A stretch of DNA of 7,778 nt from Clostridiales bacterium UBA6330. GTDB lineage: Bacteria > Bacillota > Clostridia > Oscillospirales > CAG-272. The translations under genes were made by a program, and so were the position numbers. Below the pieces are notes generated by a model. It saw nothing but the letters and a program-made list of their open reading frames with translations. It did no database searches and was not told where the DNA came from. Below are positions 1 through 6,114 of the stretch, one piece after another; positions within the stretch are counted from its first letter, which is position 1, and every line of letters begins with the position of its first letter. The stretch covers positions 1 to 7,778 of the forward strand of contig DJSQ01000100.1 in the NCBI GenBank assembly GCA_002438075.1, in the 5' to 3' direction.

Positions 1-26
1 GACAGCGTCCCAAGGTCTTCGGTCTA

Positions 27-818
27 TCATCCCCCCATAACCACCTCAAACGCGTAGTGGCGCTGGCGGAATTCGCCGGGGGTCTCGCCGATCTGGTCCA
101 TGAAGTTGCGGTAGAAGGAGCGCAGAGAATTGTAGCCGCAGTCGAAAGCGATTTGCGTGATGCTCTTGTCCGTGTTGGTCAGGAAGTAACAGCTTTCGTG
201 AATCCGAAAACGGTTGACGTACTCGGTGAAGGACATCCCCGTCTGCTCGGAGAATAGGCGCGAAAGATAGGAGTAGTGGTAGTTGAGCGACGAGGAAAGA
301 AGCTGGAGCGAGCAGTCGGCGTTGTAGTGGTTGCGCACGTAATCGAAGATCTTCGCAAGCAACGTCTCGTCACTCTTCCCGCGAATGCGGTACTCCGCCG
401 TGCGGTCGAAGCAGTCAACCAAACGGTAGAGCACGCTTTTGATGTGAACCAAACGGTCCTCACGCCGCAGGGAACGCAATTCATCCAAAAGGTCCTGCGG
501 AGGGGAGAACAGATTGCTCACGGGCAAATTCTGATAGGCAAATTCGCTGAATGCCTTGACATACCCCGAGGAAAAGATGCAGGAAAAATGGGTGTTGGGC
601 TCGGTGGACTCCATCGAATGCACCTGATTCGGGAAGACCAGAACCGCCGTTTCGGGCGTGACACGGTAGGCTTTCTTGTCCACCGTAACGATGCAAGCCC
701 CACTCGTAATCAGGACCAGCTCAAAGGACCCGTGCAGATGCGACGGAAAAGACAAACGGGCTCCCTCACTGAACTGTAAATCGTTCGGATTCAGAGAATG
801 CGTCAATTCGTAAAACAT
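27..818 (-). CDS. AraC-family transcriptional regulator with N-terminal cupin sensor domain
   Basis: A 263-residue protein of normal length for a two-domain AraC regulator. Residues about 15-90 look like an AraC-type cupin sensor, with the HLHGSFEL motif (His27, His29) and a later FPNQVHS strand (His67); such domains usually bind a sugar or other small ligand. Residues about 152-255 form the DNA-binding domain with two helix-turn-helix units, around 170-191 (SLQLLSSSLNY, then YLSRLFSEQTG) and 219-241 (SITQIAFDCGY, then SFYRNFMDQIG), ending in the family hallmark TPGEFR. The reading frame stays open upstream, but I start at 818: GGGGAGGA lies 4 nt before this ATG, and the next in-frame ATG upstream overlaps the -10 box, so it would not be transcribed. 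It is separated from the isomerase operon by a terminator and has its own promoter. Regulation of the neighbouring surface operon is a reasonable inference, but its target and ligand are unknown. Confidence 0.93.
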   Translation of the reverse strand: MFYELTHSLNPNDLQFSEGARLSFPSHLHGSFELVLITSGACIVTVDKKAYRVTPETAVLVFPNQVHSMESTEPNTHFSCIFSSGYVKAFSEFAYQNLPVSNLFSPPQDLLDELRSLRREDRLVHIKSVLYRLVDCFDRTAEYRIRGKSDETLLAKIFDYVRNHYNADCSLQLLSSSLNYHYSYLSRLFSEQTGMSFTEYVNRFRIHESCYFLTNTDKSITQIAFDCGYNSLRSFYRNFMDQIGETPGEFRQRHYAFEVVMGG

Positions 819-822
819 AGCG

Positions 823-830
823 TCCTCCCC
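823..830 (-). promoter_or_regulatory. Ribosome binding site that fixes the AraC regulator start
   Basis: On the minus strand GGGGAGGA lies 4 nt before the ATG at 818-816. None of the upstream in-frame ATGs is needed, and the nearest of them overlaps the promoter -10 box, so this site decides the start codon. Confidence 0.85.
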
Positions 831-855
831 AAAAACAGCAAATACTGACAGTCTC

Positions 856-884
856 ATTATAACAGATTCCGAACGCCTTGTCAA
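856..884 (-). promoter_or_regulatory. Consensus sigma-A promoter with extended -10 for the AraC gene
   Basis: Read on the minus strand, TTGACA (884-879) is followed by exactly 17 nt and then TATAAT (861-856). TG precedes it at 864-863, which makes an extended -10. Both hexamers match the housekeeping consensus exactly. The start site is expected near 849, giving a leader of about 30 nt before the ATG at 818. Upstream lie short A/T tracts and the inverted repeat TCCGA-N6-TCGGA (892-907), about 8 nt upstream of the -35, which could be an UP-like or operator element. That last point is speculative. Confidence 0.88.
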
Positions 885-924
885 GGCTTTTTCCGATTTT
901 TTTCGGAGAAATAGCCAAATAAAC

Positions 925-937
925 AAAAAAAAAAAAA
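925..937. repeat. 13-nt homopolymeric A/T run upstream of the AraC promoter
   Basis: Thirteen consecutive A on the plus strand (T on the minus strand) lie about 40 nt upstream of the -35 box, inside the 819-1047 intergenic stretch. No hairpin stem precedes it on the minus strand, so it is not an intrinsic terminator for the operon. It may bend DNA or exclude nucleosome-like proteins, or be slippage-prone. The rest of 938-1047 shows nothing else I can name. Confidence 0.6.
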
Positions 938-1047
938 GTGTTTTGGTTATTCCGACAAAGAATAAACGGTAAAGTAACGCAAAGGGACAACTTATCCCGC
1001 GCGCTCGGCATCCCACCAAGACATCAAAAATGCTAAATTTTGTCTAT

Positions 1048-1097
1048 AAGAGAAGAAAACGGCTGTGAAGCCCCCAAAAATGGGAAATTCACAGCCG
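1048..1097 (-). terminator. Intrinsic terminator of the isomerase gene and upstream operon
   Basis: A perfect 10-bp inverted repeat (CGGCTGTGAA at 1060-1069 against TTCACAGCCG at 1088-1097) encloses an inner CCC/GGG pairing. On the minus strand it is followed by TTTTCTTCTCTT. It begins 5 nt after the isomerase stop codon. It should insulate the AraC gene from operon read-through. Confidence 0.9.
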
Positions 1098-1102
1098 AAG
1101 GG

Positions 1103-2008
1103 TTACGCCTTGACGGGTCTTGCCGCGTCAATTTGGGAAATGAGATGGTGCCCGAGGTCGGAGAGGTAGCGCGCCTGAATCTCCACCATGCCGTCATCCA
1201 TCCACTTTGCCCACGGCGCGCCGATTTCGTAGGTGAAATCGCCCTGATAGTCAATCTCGCCCAGCGCGCGGGTAACCTCGCCCCAATTGATGATGCCGTT
1301 GTAGGGGTGGGTGTGCAGGTCGCCGCGGTAGTCGGTGTCGTGGACGTGGAGCGCACCGAGACGGTCGTGCCCCAGCGCGCGGACGAAATCCCACGGCTCG
1401 TCCAGCTGCTCCACAAGCGTGGTGTGACCGATGTCAAGGCAGGCGGTAATCTGCTCGCTGTCCAGCGTGTCGATGTAGCGGATGAACTCGGGAATCTTCG
1501 CGCAGGTGTCGGCAATGATGTGCTTGCGGCGCGGGTCGACCTGATACATATTCTCCACGCCGATTTTTATGCCGAACTCCTTCGCGTAGGGAATCAGGCG
1601 GCGGTAATACTTCATGTTGACCTCAAAAATCTCCTCCTCATGCCCGGGGTAGGTGAAATGGTGGAGGGGGTGAACCACCGCGACCTTTGCGCCGAAAATG
1701 CCCGCGATTTCAAGCGAGCGGACGATGCGCGGGAAGATGGTCCCTTCAAAAAAAGCATCGTCCAGCCATAGCTTGTTGGACCACGAAAAGGGCGCGTGAA
1801 TCTGGTTGACGGTCAGCCCGTTGCGCTCGGCGCTTTTGCGGATGTTCTCCGCCTCGGTGCGGAAAGACTCGGAATTCAACACGTCATCATCGTTTTTGAG
1901 ACGTTCCAGACCGTAATCGTTGCATTCAAAACTCGCTTTGCCGTAGATTTCGTGCATTTTTTCGTAGCCGTACTTTCCTTCCAGCATACTGTTTGCGGAT
2001 AGATTCAT
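1103..2008 (-). CDS. Sugar phosphate isomerase/epimerase (xylose isomerase-like TIM barrel)
   Basis: A 301-residue cytoplasmic protein with no signal peptide, of typical length for the AP endonuclease 2/xylose isomerase-like TIM-barrel family (IolE, tagatose epimerase and relatives), which interconvert keto sugars or related polyols with a divalent metal. Strand-end motifs appear in family order: QIHAP (His71), VVHP (His113), GVEN (Glu152), CLDIGH (Asp192, His195), LHVHD (His221, Asp224), and TYEI (Glu261). The putative metal set Glu152, Asp192, His221 and Glu261 is complete. A GIINWGEV segment (238-245) matches the usual loop before the last strand. The start is supported by AAGGAG 8 nt before the ATG. 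It is the last gene of the block, 59 nt after the small peptide gene, with a hairpin and T-run in that gap and a strong terminator after the stop. The exact substrate cannot be read from the sequence. Confidence 0.9.
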   Translation of the reverse strand: MNLSANSMLEGKYGYEKMHEIYGKASFECNDYGLERLKNDDDVLNSESFRTEAENIRKSAERNGLTVNQIHAPFSWSNKLWLDDAFFEGTIFPRIVRSLEIAGIFGAKVAVVHPLHHFTYPGHEEEIFEVNMKYYRRLIPYAKEFGIKIGVENMYQVDPRRKHIIADTCAKIPEFIRYIDTLDSEQITACLDIGHTTLVEQLDEPWDFVRALGHDRLGALHVHDTDYRGDLHTHPYNGIINWGEVTRALGEIDYQGDFTYEIGAPWAKWMDDGMVEIQARYLSDLGHHLISQIDAARPVKA

Positions 2009-2023
2009 AACAAACTCCTTTGC

Positions 2024-2061
2024 AAAAAGTACGGCACCCCGCCCCGAGGGACAGGGTGCCG
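2024..2061 (-). terminator. Hairpin plus T-run between the peptide gene and the isomerase (possible attenuator)
   Basis: A perfect 8-bp GC-rich stem (CGGCACCC at 2032-2039, GGGTGCCG at 2054-2061) with a 14-nt loop is followed on the minus strand by TACTTTTTG. The isomerase ATG lies only 23 nt beyond the stem, leaving no room for a separate promoter downstream of it. It therefore probably acts as a partial terminator or mRNA 3'-end stabiliser that lowers isomerase expression relative to the genes before it. The fold was judged by eye and no energy was calculated. Confidence 0.65.
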
Positions 2062-2067
2062 AGAGAA

Positions 2068-2199
2068 TCAGATACCGAAAATCGAGAAGTGCTCCTTCGC
2101 CAAATCGTCCGCGTTGCCCTCCTCAAAGCCGGAGGTGGACAGCACATCCTCGGACATCACCTTCAGAAGCATCATATCGGGAGTTAAATAGTGTTTCAT
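2068..2199 (-). CDS. Small acidic peptide of unknown function (43 residues)
   Basis: I do not recognise a named family. The protein starts MKHYLTPDMM, carries a central SEDVLSTSG motif (16-24), and continues with an acidic stretch EEGNADDLAKE (26-36) before the hydrophobic end FSIFGI. It has no signal peptide, membrane segment or cysteine. Coding status is supported by AAGGAGGA 6 nt before the ATG and by its position: the site starts 1 nt after the TGA of the GLUG-repeat gene, so the two are probably translationally coupled. A terminator-like hairpin follows 6 nt after its stop. From memory, short peptides with a K-Y-x-x-P beginning and a D-V-L-x-x-SG centre recur in gut Clostridia beside secreted proteins, but I cannot verify this here. 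Possible roles include a precursor peptide, an accessory to the secreted protein, or a regulatory leader for the isomerase. Confidence 0.72.
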   Translation of the reverse strand: MKHYLTPDMMLLKVMSEDVLSTSGFEEGNADDLAKEHFSIFGI

Positions 2200-2204
2200 A
2201 GCAA

Positions 2205-2213
2205 TTCCTCCTT
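2205..2213 (-). promoter_or_regulatory. Ribosome binding site of the 43-residue peptide gene
   Basis: AAGGAGGAA on the minus strand, centred about 8 nt before the ATG at 2199. It fills most of the 15-nt gap after the preceding stop codon and is the strongest Shine-Dalgarno match in the window. It is the main evidence that the small frame is translated. Confidence 0.8.
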
Positions 2214-2214
2214 A

Positions 2215-4182
2215 TCACTCGCCTGCCGAAACAGGGAACGTAACGGTTGCCGTGTTGCCGTAGGACACCGAGCCGTTCAGGTCGACCACATAGGGGACCA
2301 TGGTAAAGGTCACATCACCCTTGTCGGTCGGGATTTCGTCAATGACGAACGCGATGAAGTAGTAGCCCTCGTCGGGAGTCACGTTTGCATTGTCCGCCTT
2401 GAGCGAGGTGTAATAGCTGTGGAGCGTGATTTCCTTTGCCGCGGAGACCGTGCCGTCCGAGTAGGAAGCCCAGATTTTGAAGCCGACGCGCTCGTACTCG
2501 TTGCCGAGAATCTGTGCCGAGAAGCGAACAGCCGTAGAGCCTGCGGTCGTTTCGTTCTGGTAGCTGACCTTGACCACCTTGCGCTCGATAGCGGCGGCGT
2601 GGACCTCGCTAATCTTCGCGTCAATGGCGTTGGTCAATACCATGATGTTTTCGGCGGTGTCATTCTTTACATCCGTTTCGCGCACGCAATAACCATCGTC
2701 ACGAAGTTTGTTTGTCTGGAAGCGGCTTGTATTGCTCCCTGTGTATGCATTGGCATCAATAGTCACAGACTGCGAATTTTTTACCAAAATCGGTGCAAAA
2801 TCTACATCGTCACCGTATACCTTTACTGTTTCTCCGTTTACCACTTTCGTTTTATTCAAATTATCGGTCCAATAAGACCCGAGCAAACCGCCGATACGGT
2901 ATGTATTGCCGGAAAGCGTAGCGGGAATCCCGTTTTCACCCTTTTTGATTGCAAAGAGGTTATAGCAACTCGTAATGGTATTGGTTGTACCCTTGAACAG
3001 CGTATTGGCACCGCCGAGAATACCGCCGAAGAAAATCGGAGTGGTAATGGTATTGGTTCCCGCATTCAGGACCAACTTACCCGTGTTATAACAATTTGCA
3101 ATTTCCGCATTTCCGATAAGTGTCGTGTGCTGTTTACCAAGATAGTAAGGCGCAATATATCCCACAATACCACCAATTGCATTTTCTGCCGACTTGGTAG
3201 GATACAAAGCCGTACCATCATCGCTCTTCCAATCAAACGGAAGTGTCATATCATAGGTCAGTGTTCCTGCATTGACACAGTATTCCACCTTTGTGTTATA
3301 ACCAATCGCACCAACGATACCGCCAGTTGCAACCCAGTTTGCAGGGACCTTAACCGTGCCGTTGTTCACGCAATAGCGCACGGTTGTTCCGTAAGTCATT
3401 CCAACGATACCACCTGCACGAGAGGCTTTATCAAAATAACTCCATTCGTCCTTTTCTTTCTGAGCAGTCTTTACATTGGTCGGATATTTAGCAATCAAAG
3501 TGCAGTTTGCATTGACCACACAGTTTTCTACAATGTTAAATTCCTCTGCTTTTTTGCCATTGTCTGTCTGATTCTTTGTTGTGGTAGCATCCGCAACCGC
3601 GCGACCGACAATAGCACCTGTAATGCCGTAGCCTTCAACCTGAACATTATCCAGTACAATATTCTTAATGGTTGCACCATAGATCATACCGAACAGTCCA
3701 TGTCCCCAGTTCATGTTGTCCCGTAACTCATGCCCCGTGTTCTGGCTGACGATCTTGCCGTTACGAATCGCATATCCCTGCCCATCATAAGTTCCGCCAA
3801 ATGCGCCCATTCTCTTGGCGTTTGCGAAATAATAACCGATGGAAGCAAATTCCTGACCGTTCAGGTCAATGTCCTGCGTCTGGAGGAAGTACATCCCCGC
3901 AAACTTAGCCGTATATTTTCCGGCAACGACATCGGCATGGGAATCGTTCACTTTATCCGCCGCCGGAATCTGTTTCTGAACCCACAGCAGGTTTGCCGCA
4001 TCCGCAATCAGATATGGATCGTCTTTCGTTCCCGAACCTGCGGGTTGAGTAGCCTTTTTCCCGTCCCACCCGCCTGCGGGGGAAACAACTTCAGCTGATG
4101 CAACAAAGGGTAACGCGGCGCACAGCGAGAGCATCATGCAGGCTGTGAGCAATAGGGAAATGACGCGAGTTTTGGTTTTCAT
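2215..4182 (-). CDS. Secreted GLUG-like repeat protein
   Basis: A 655-residue exported protein. Residues 1-30 are a signal peptide (MKTKTR, hydrophobic core, then ASA with cleavage expected before Glu31). Residues about 49-140 hold the pattern GSGTKDDPYLIA, DIDLNG, and FGGTYDGQGYAIRNG, typical of the start of predicted parallel beta-helix adhesins or surface proteins. GLUG-like repeats follow: G-G-[IL]-[VL]-G at 257, 287, 337, 386 and 431, with a more divergent GAIVG at 189. Most are followed by a cysteine unit such as YCVNNG (Cys221, 271, 302, 364, 406). Residues about 538-648 form a beta-rich C-terminal module (VRFSAQILGNEYERVGFKIW). No LPXTG, SLH or other anchor is visible. GGAG lies 9 nt before the ATG. 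The middle of the gene is lower in GC than both ends. It sits 48 nt after the EEP lipoprotein gene with no terminator between. Adhesion or glycan contact is inferred from the family only. Confidence 0.85.
   Translation of the reverse strand: MKTKTRVISLLLTACMMLSLCAALPFVASAEVVSPAGGWDGKKATQPAGSGTKDDPYLIADAANLLWVQKQIPAADKVNDSHADVVAGKYTAKFAGMYFLQTQDIDLNGQEFASIGYYFANAKRMGAFGGTYDGQGYAIRNGKIVSQNTGHELRDNMNWGHGLFGMIYGATIKNIVLDNVQVEGYGITGAIVGRAVADATTTKNQTDNGKKAEEFNIVENCVVNANCTLIAKYPTNVKTAQKEKDEWSYFDKASRAGGIVGMTYGTTVRYCVNNGTVKVPANWVATGGIVGAIGYNTKVEYCVNAGTLTYDMTLPFDWKSDDGTALYPTKSAENAIGGIVGYIAPYYLGKQHTTLIGNAEIANCYNTGKLVLNAGTNTITTPIFFGGILGGANTLFKGTTNTITSCYNLFAIKKGENGIPATLSGNTYRIGGLLGSYWTDNLNKTKVVNGETVKVYGDDVDFAPILVKNSQSVTIDANAYTGSNTSRFQTNKLRDDGYCVRETDVKNDTAENIMVLTNAIDAKISEVHAAAIERKVVKVSYQNETTAGSTAVRFSAQILGNEYERVGFKIWASYSDGTVSAAKEITLHSYYTSLKADNANVTPDEGYYFIAFVIDEIPTDKGDVTFTMVPYVVDLNGSVSYGNTATVTFPVSAGE
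2870..3414 (-). repeat. Block of five GLUG-like protein repeats
   Basis: This coding segment (residues 257-438 of the secreted protein) holds five copies of G-G-hydrophobic-hydrophobic-G. Four of them precede a cysteine-asparagine unit (CVNNG, CVNAG, CYNTG, CYNLF). Spacing is irregular (30, 50, 49 and 45 residues), and the DNA copies are diverged, so this is an old protein repeat and not a recent tandem duplication. Such repeats usually form turns of a beta-helix. Confidence 0.7.
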
Positions 4183-4230
4183 TTCTGGTTTCTCCTTTTT
4201 TCGTTTTATTTTTGCGAGCTGTTCCGCTTT

Positions 4231-6087
4231 TCAGTTGAACAGATCGTCAAAATCGATTCGGGTCAGGTCGTCGGGGTCGCCCTCGCGGAAGTCCTCCTGC
4301 ACATCGGGCAGGGTCACGTCCGCAAAGTGCGCCGCGTGGTCGCTCGCAACCAGCGCCAGCGAGTAGTTCACCACATCGTAGCGCGACACGGTCGGTGCGG
4401 CACCGTAATACATCAGGTGGTCAATCGCCCACTCGGAATCCGCCGTCAGCGAATTCTGGAGGTTATAGAAGTCATAATCCGCGTTGTAGGGGAAGACCTG
4501 ATAGTACGGGCTGAGCGTGGTGCACTCCTCGGCAATGCCGCGAATGTTGTTCAGTCCCGCTTCCGTGAGCGTCCGATACGGGTCACCGTTTCGGTTCGTG
4601 TTGAAGTCACCGCCCGAGAACACGCTGATTTTGCCGTATTTCTCCACGATGCTCTTTGTCACCTTCGCCATGAGCTCCGCATCCTGCACGCGGTATTCGT
4701 TTGCCAGCGTTGCATTGTCCCCCGCGTTGGTGTTTGCAGCAAAGTGCGAGTTGGTCACGCCGAACAGCTTGCCGTCGCTCTTGCGGCGGAGAACCGCATA
4801 GGTCGTGCCCTTATCGCCCGAACGCGATTTTTTGTAGCCCGTTTCCACGGCTTCATACAGCGTCTTGTTGTAGAAAATCGGGTTTCCCGTGCCGCCGTCA
4901 TTCGGGAAGCAGACCTCGGTGTAATTCTCGCCCAGCCAGCGGAAGAGCGCCTTGCCGCCGCTGCGGTATTCGCTCGAGCACTCCTCAAGACACAGCACGT
5001 CGGGTGCGTAGGATTGGTAGATGGAAAGTGCCACATCGGGGCGCACGGAAATCGGATAATCGCGCCATGTGTAGCCCCAGACGTTGTGGTACATGATGCG
5101 CATCTCGCCGCTCTTCTCCACGTTTGCGGGAACGCTTTCCTTCGCTTCCCAACTGTCCCCCGTTTTGAGCGCGATGCTTGCTTGCAGATTGCTGAACACC
5201 TGCGAGCAAATCATCTCGTAAGCCGCCAAGAAACCGAAGCCCGACGACCAGCGGATTTCCATCGACTTTTCGCCAACCGTCACGGTCGCCTTGCCCTGCG
5301 GCTCCTCGCCCGTTGTGCGTGCGGTCTTGCCGATGCGGATTTCGTATTCCGCCGCTTCCTCGGCATCGGTCACAATCTCCATGCCAATGCCCGCATAGTT
5401 GGTCAGATGCCGCTTGAGCAGCTTTGCAAAGTAGCCCTCCAGCGAGCCGTCCGCGGGAATCACCATGCGGAAGGCGGACATCGACACGCCGTTCAGGGTC
5501 AGCGAGCGGATGTTGTACTTGCTCCGCTGGGTGTAATTCTGCTCGGCGGTGAAAATCAGCGTGCCGTCGGTTGTCCCTGCGGACAGCCCCTCGGCAACCT
5601 TCAGCACCTTTTCCACGAAGTAATCCGCCGCATTCGCGGTCCCGTTATCCGAGCCGCCGAGAATCACCAGCTTTTTGCCGACCGTGCGCACGGTGTACTC
5701 CCCCGCCGCAAGATCTTTGGCGGTCTCGGTGCTCTCCTTGCGGTTGGTCAGACCCACCAGAATTTCATGCTCGGGCGCGGTCTCGTCCTTTTTGAGGTAA
5801 TCGTCCCCATCCTTGATGTCCGCCCCCGTGTAGCTTTTAATTGCCGTTGCAAGGCTCCGCGCCGCGCGGATGATTTTGGTGTCCGCGTTCTCGGGGTACA
5901 CAACGGTGTAATCGCTCTTGCCCTTGTCTGCCAGCGTCAGCGGGAGGACCGTTTCGGGCGCTTCGGTCTCGGTTCCGTCCCTCCGCGCGGTGGTGCCGTC
6001 TGTCGTGCCGTCCCCTTTGGCACAGCCGACCAGAAGCAACGCCGAAAGGCACAGGACCGCCGCCAAGCGCTTCCAACAGGTTTTCAT
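4231..6087 (-). CDS. Lipoprotein with duplicated N-terminal domain and C-terminal EEP hydrolase domain
   Basis: A 618-residue lipoprotein. The signal peptide ends in the lipobox LVGC with Cys22 as lipid anchor, followed by a Thr/Gly/Asp-rich linker to about residue 50. Residues about 58-163 and 203-299 look like two copies of a domain resembling the small N-terminal domain of GH67/GH20-type glycosidases. Residues about 328-593 are an endonuclease/exonuclease/phosphatase domain: YHNVW (Asn335), LCLEEC (Glu369), NSHF (His448), GGDFN (Asp494, Asn496), AIDH (Asp556) and SDH (Asp583, His584). The metal- and phosphate-handling residues expected for the fold are all present, so it is probably an active Mg-dependent phosphodiesterase or phosphatase outside the membrane; the substrate (nucleic acid, phospholipid or phosphosugar) cannot be told. 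The last 24 residues are very acidic. AAAGGAG lies 6 nt before the ATG. It is 27 nt behind the solute-binding gene and likely co-transcribed. Confidence 0.88.
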   Translation of the reverse strand: MKTCWKRLAAVLCLSALLLVGCAKGDGTTDGTTARRDGTETEAPETVLPLTLADKGKSDYTVVYPENADTKIIRAARSLATAIKSYTGADIKDGDDYLKKDETAPEHEILVGLTNRKESTETAKDLAAGEYTVRTVGKKLVILGGSDNGTANAADYFVEKVLKVAEGLSAGTTDGTLIFTAEQNYTQRSKYNIRSLTLNGVSMSAFRMVIPADGSLEGYFAKLLKRHLTNYAGIGMEIVTDAEEAAEYEIRIGKTARTTGEEPQGKATVTVGEKSMEIRWSSGFGFLAAYEMICSQVFSNLQASIALKTGDSWEAKESVPANVEKSGEMRIMYHNVWGYTWRDYPISVRPDVALSIYQSYAPDVLCLEECSSEYRSGGKALFRWLGENYTEVCFPNDGGTGNPIFYNKTLYEAVETGYKKSRSGDKGTTYAVLRRKSDGKLFGVTNSHFAANTNAGDNATLANEYRVQDAELMAKVTKSIVEKYGKISVFSGGDFNTNRNGDPYRTLTEAGLNNIRGIAEECTTLSPYYQVFPYNADYDFYNLQNSLTADSEWAIDHLMYYGAAPTVSRYDVVNYSLALVASDHAAHFADVTLPDVQEDFREGDPDDLTRIDFDDLFN

Positions 6088-6114
6088 ACGCGTCTCCTTT
6101 CGGATATCAGGGTA

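Noticed and set aside
1..26. Possible terminator after the AraC gene
   Set aside because: Only 26 nt are visible and they contain no clean inverted repeat or T-run.
819..1019. N-terminal extension of the AraC regulator up to position 1019
   Set aside because: The extension covers the promoter and the 13-nt homopolymer run, its nearest ATG overlaps the -10 box, and a strong ribosome binding site precedes the ATG at 818.
1926..2147. Minus-strand frame of 73 codons overlapping the isomerase start
   Set aside because: It is out of frame with both the 43-residue peptide and the isomerase, has no ribosome binding site, and crosses the hairpin and the isomerase start region.
2191..3726. Open plus-strand frame of 511 codons opposite the GLUG-repeat gene
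   Set aside because: No signal peptide, domain or good ribosome binding site, and its composition mirrors the repeat gene on the other strand.
2215..4182. CRISPR-like or recent tandem DNA repeats in the low-GC region
   Set aside because: The repetition is at protein level only, with irregular spacing and diverged DNA, and there are no fixed-length direct repeats with unique spacers.
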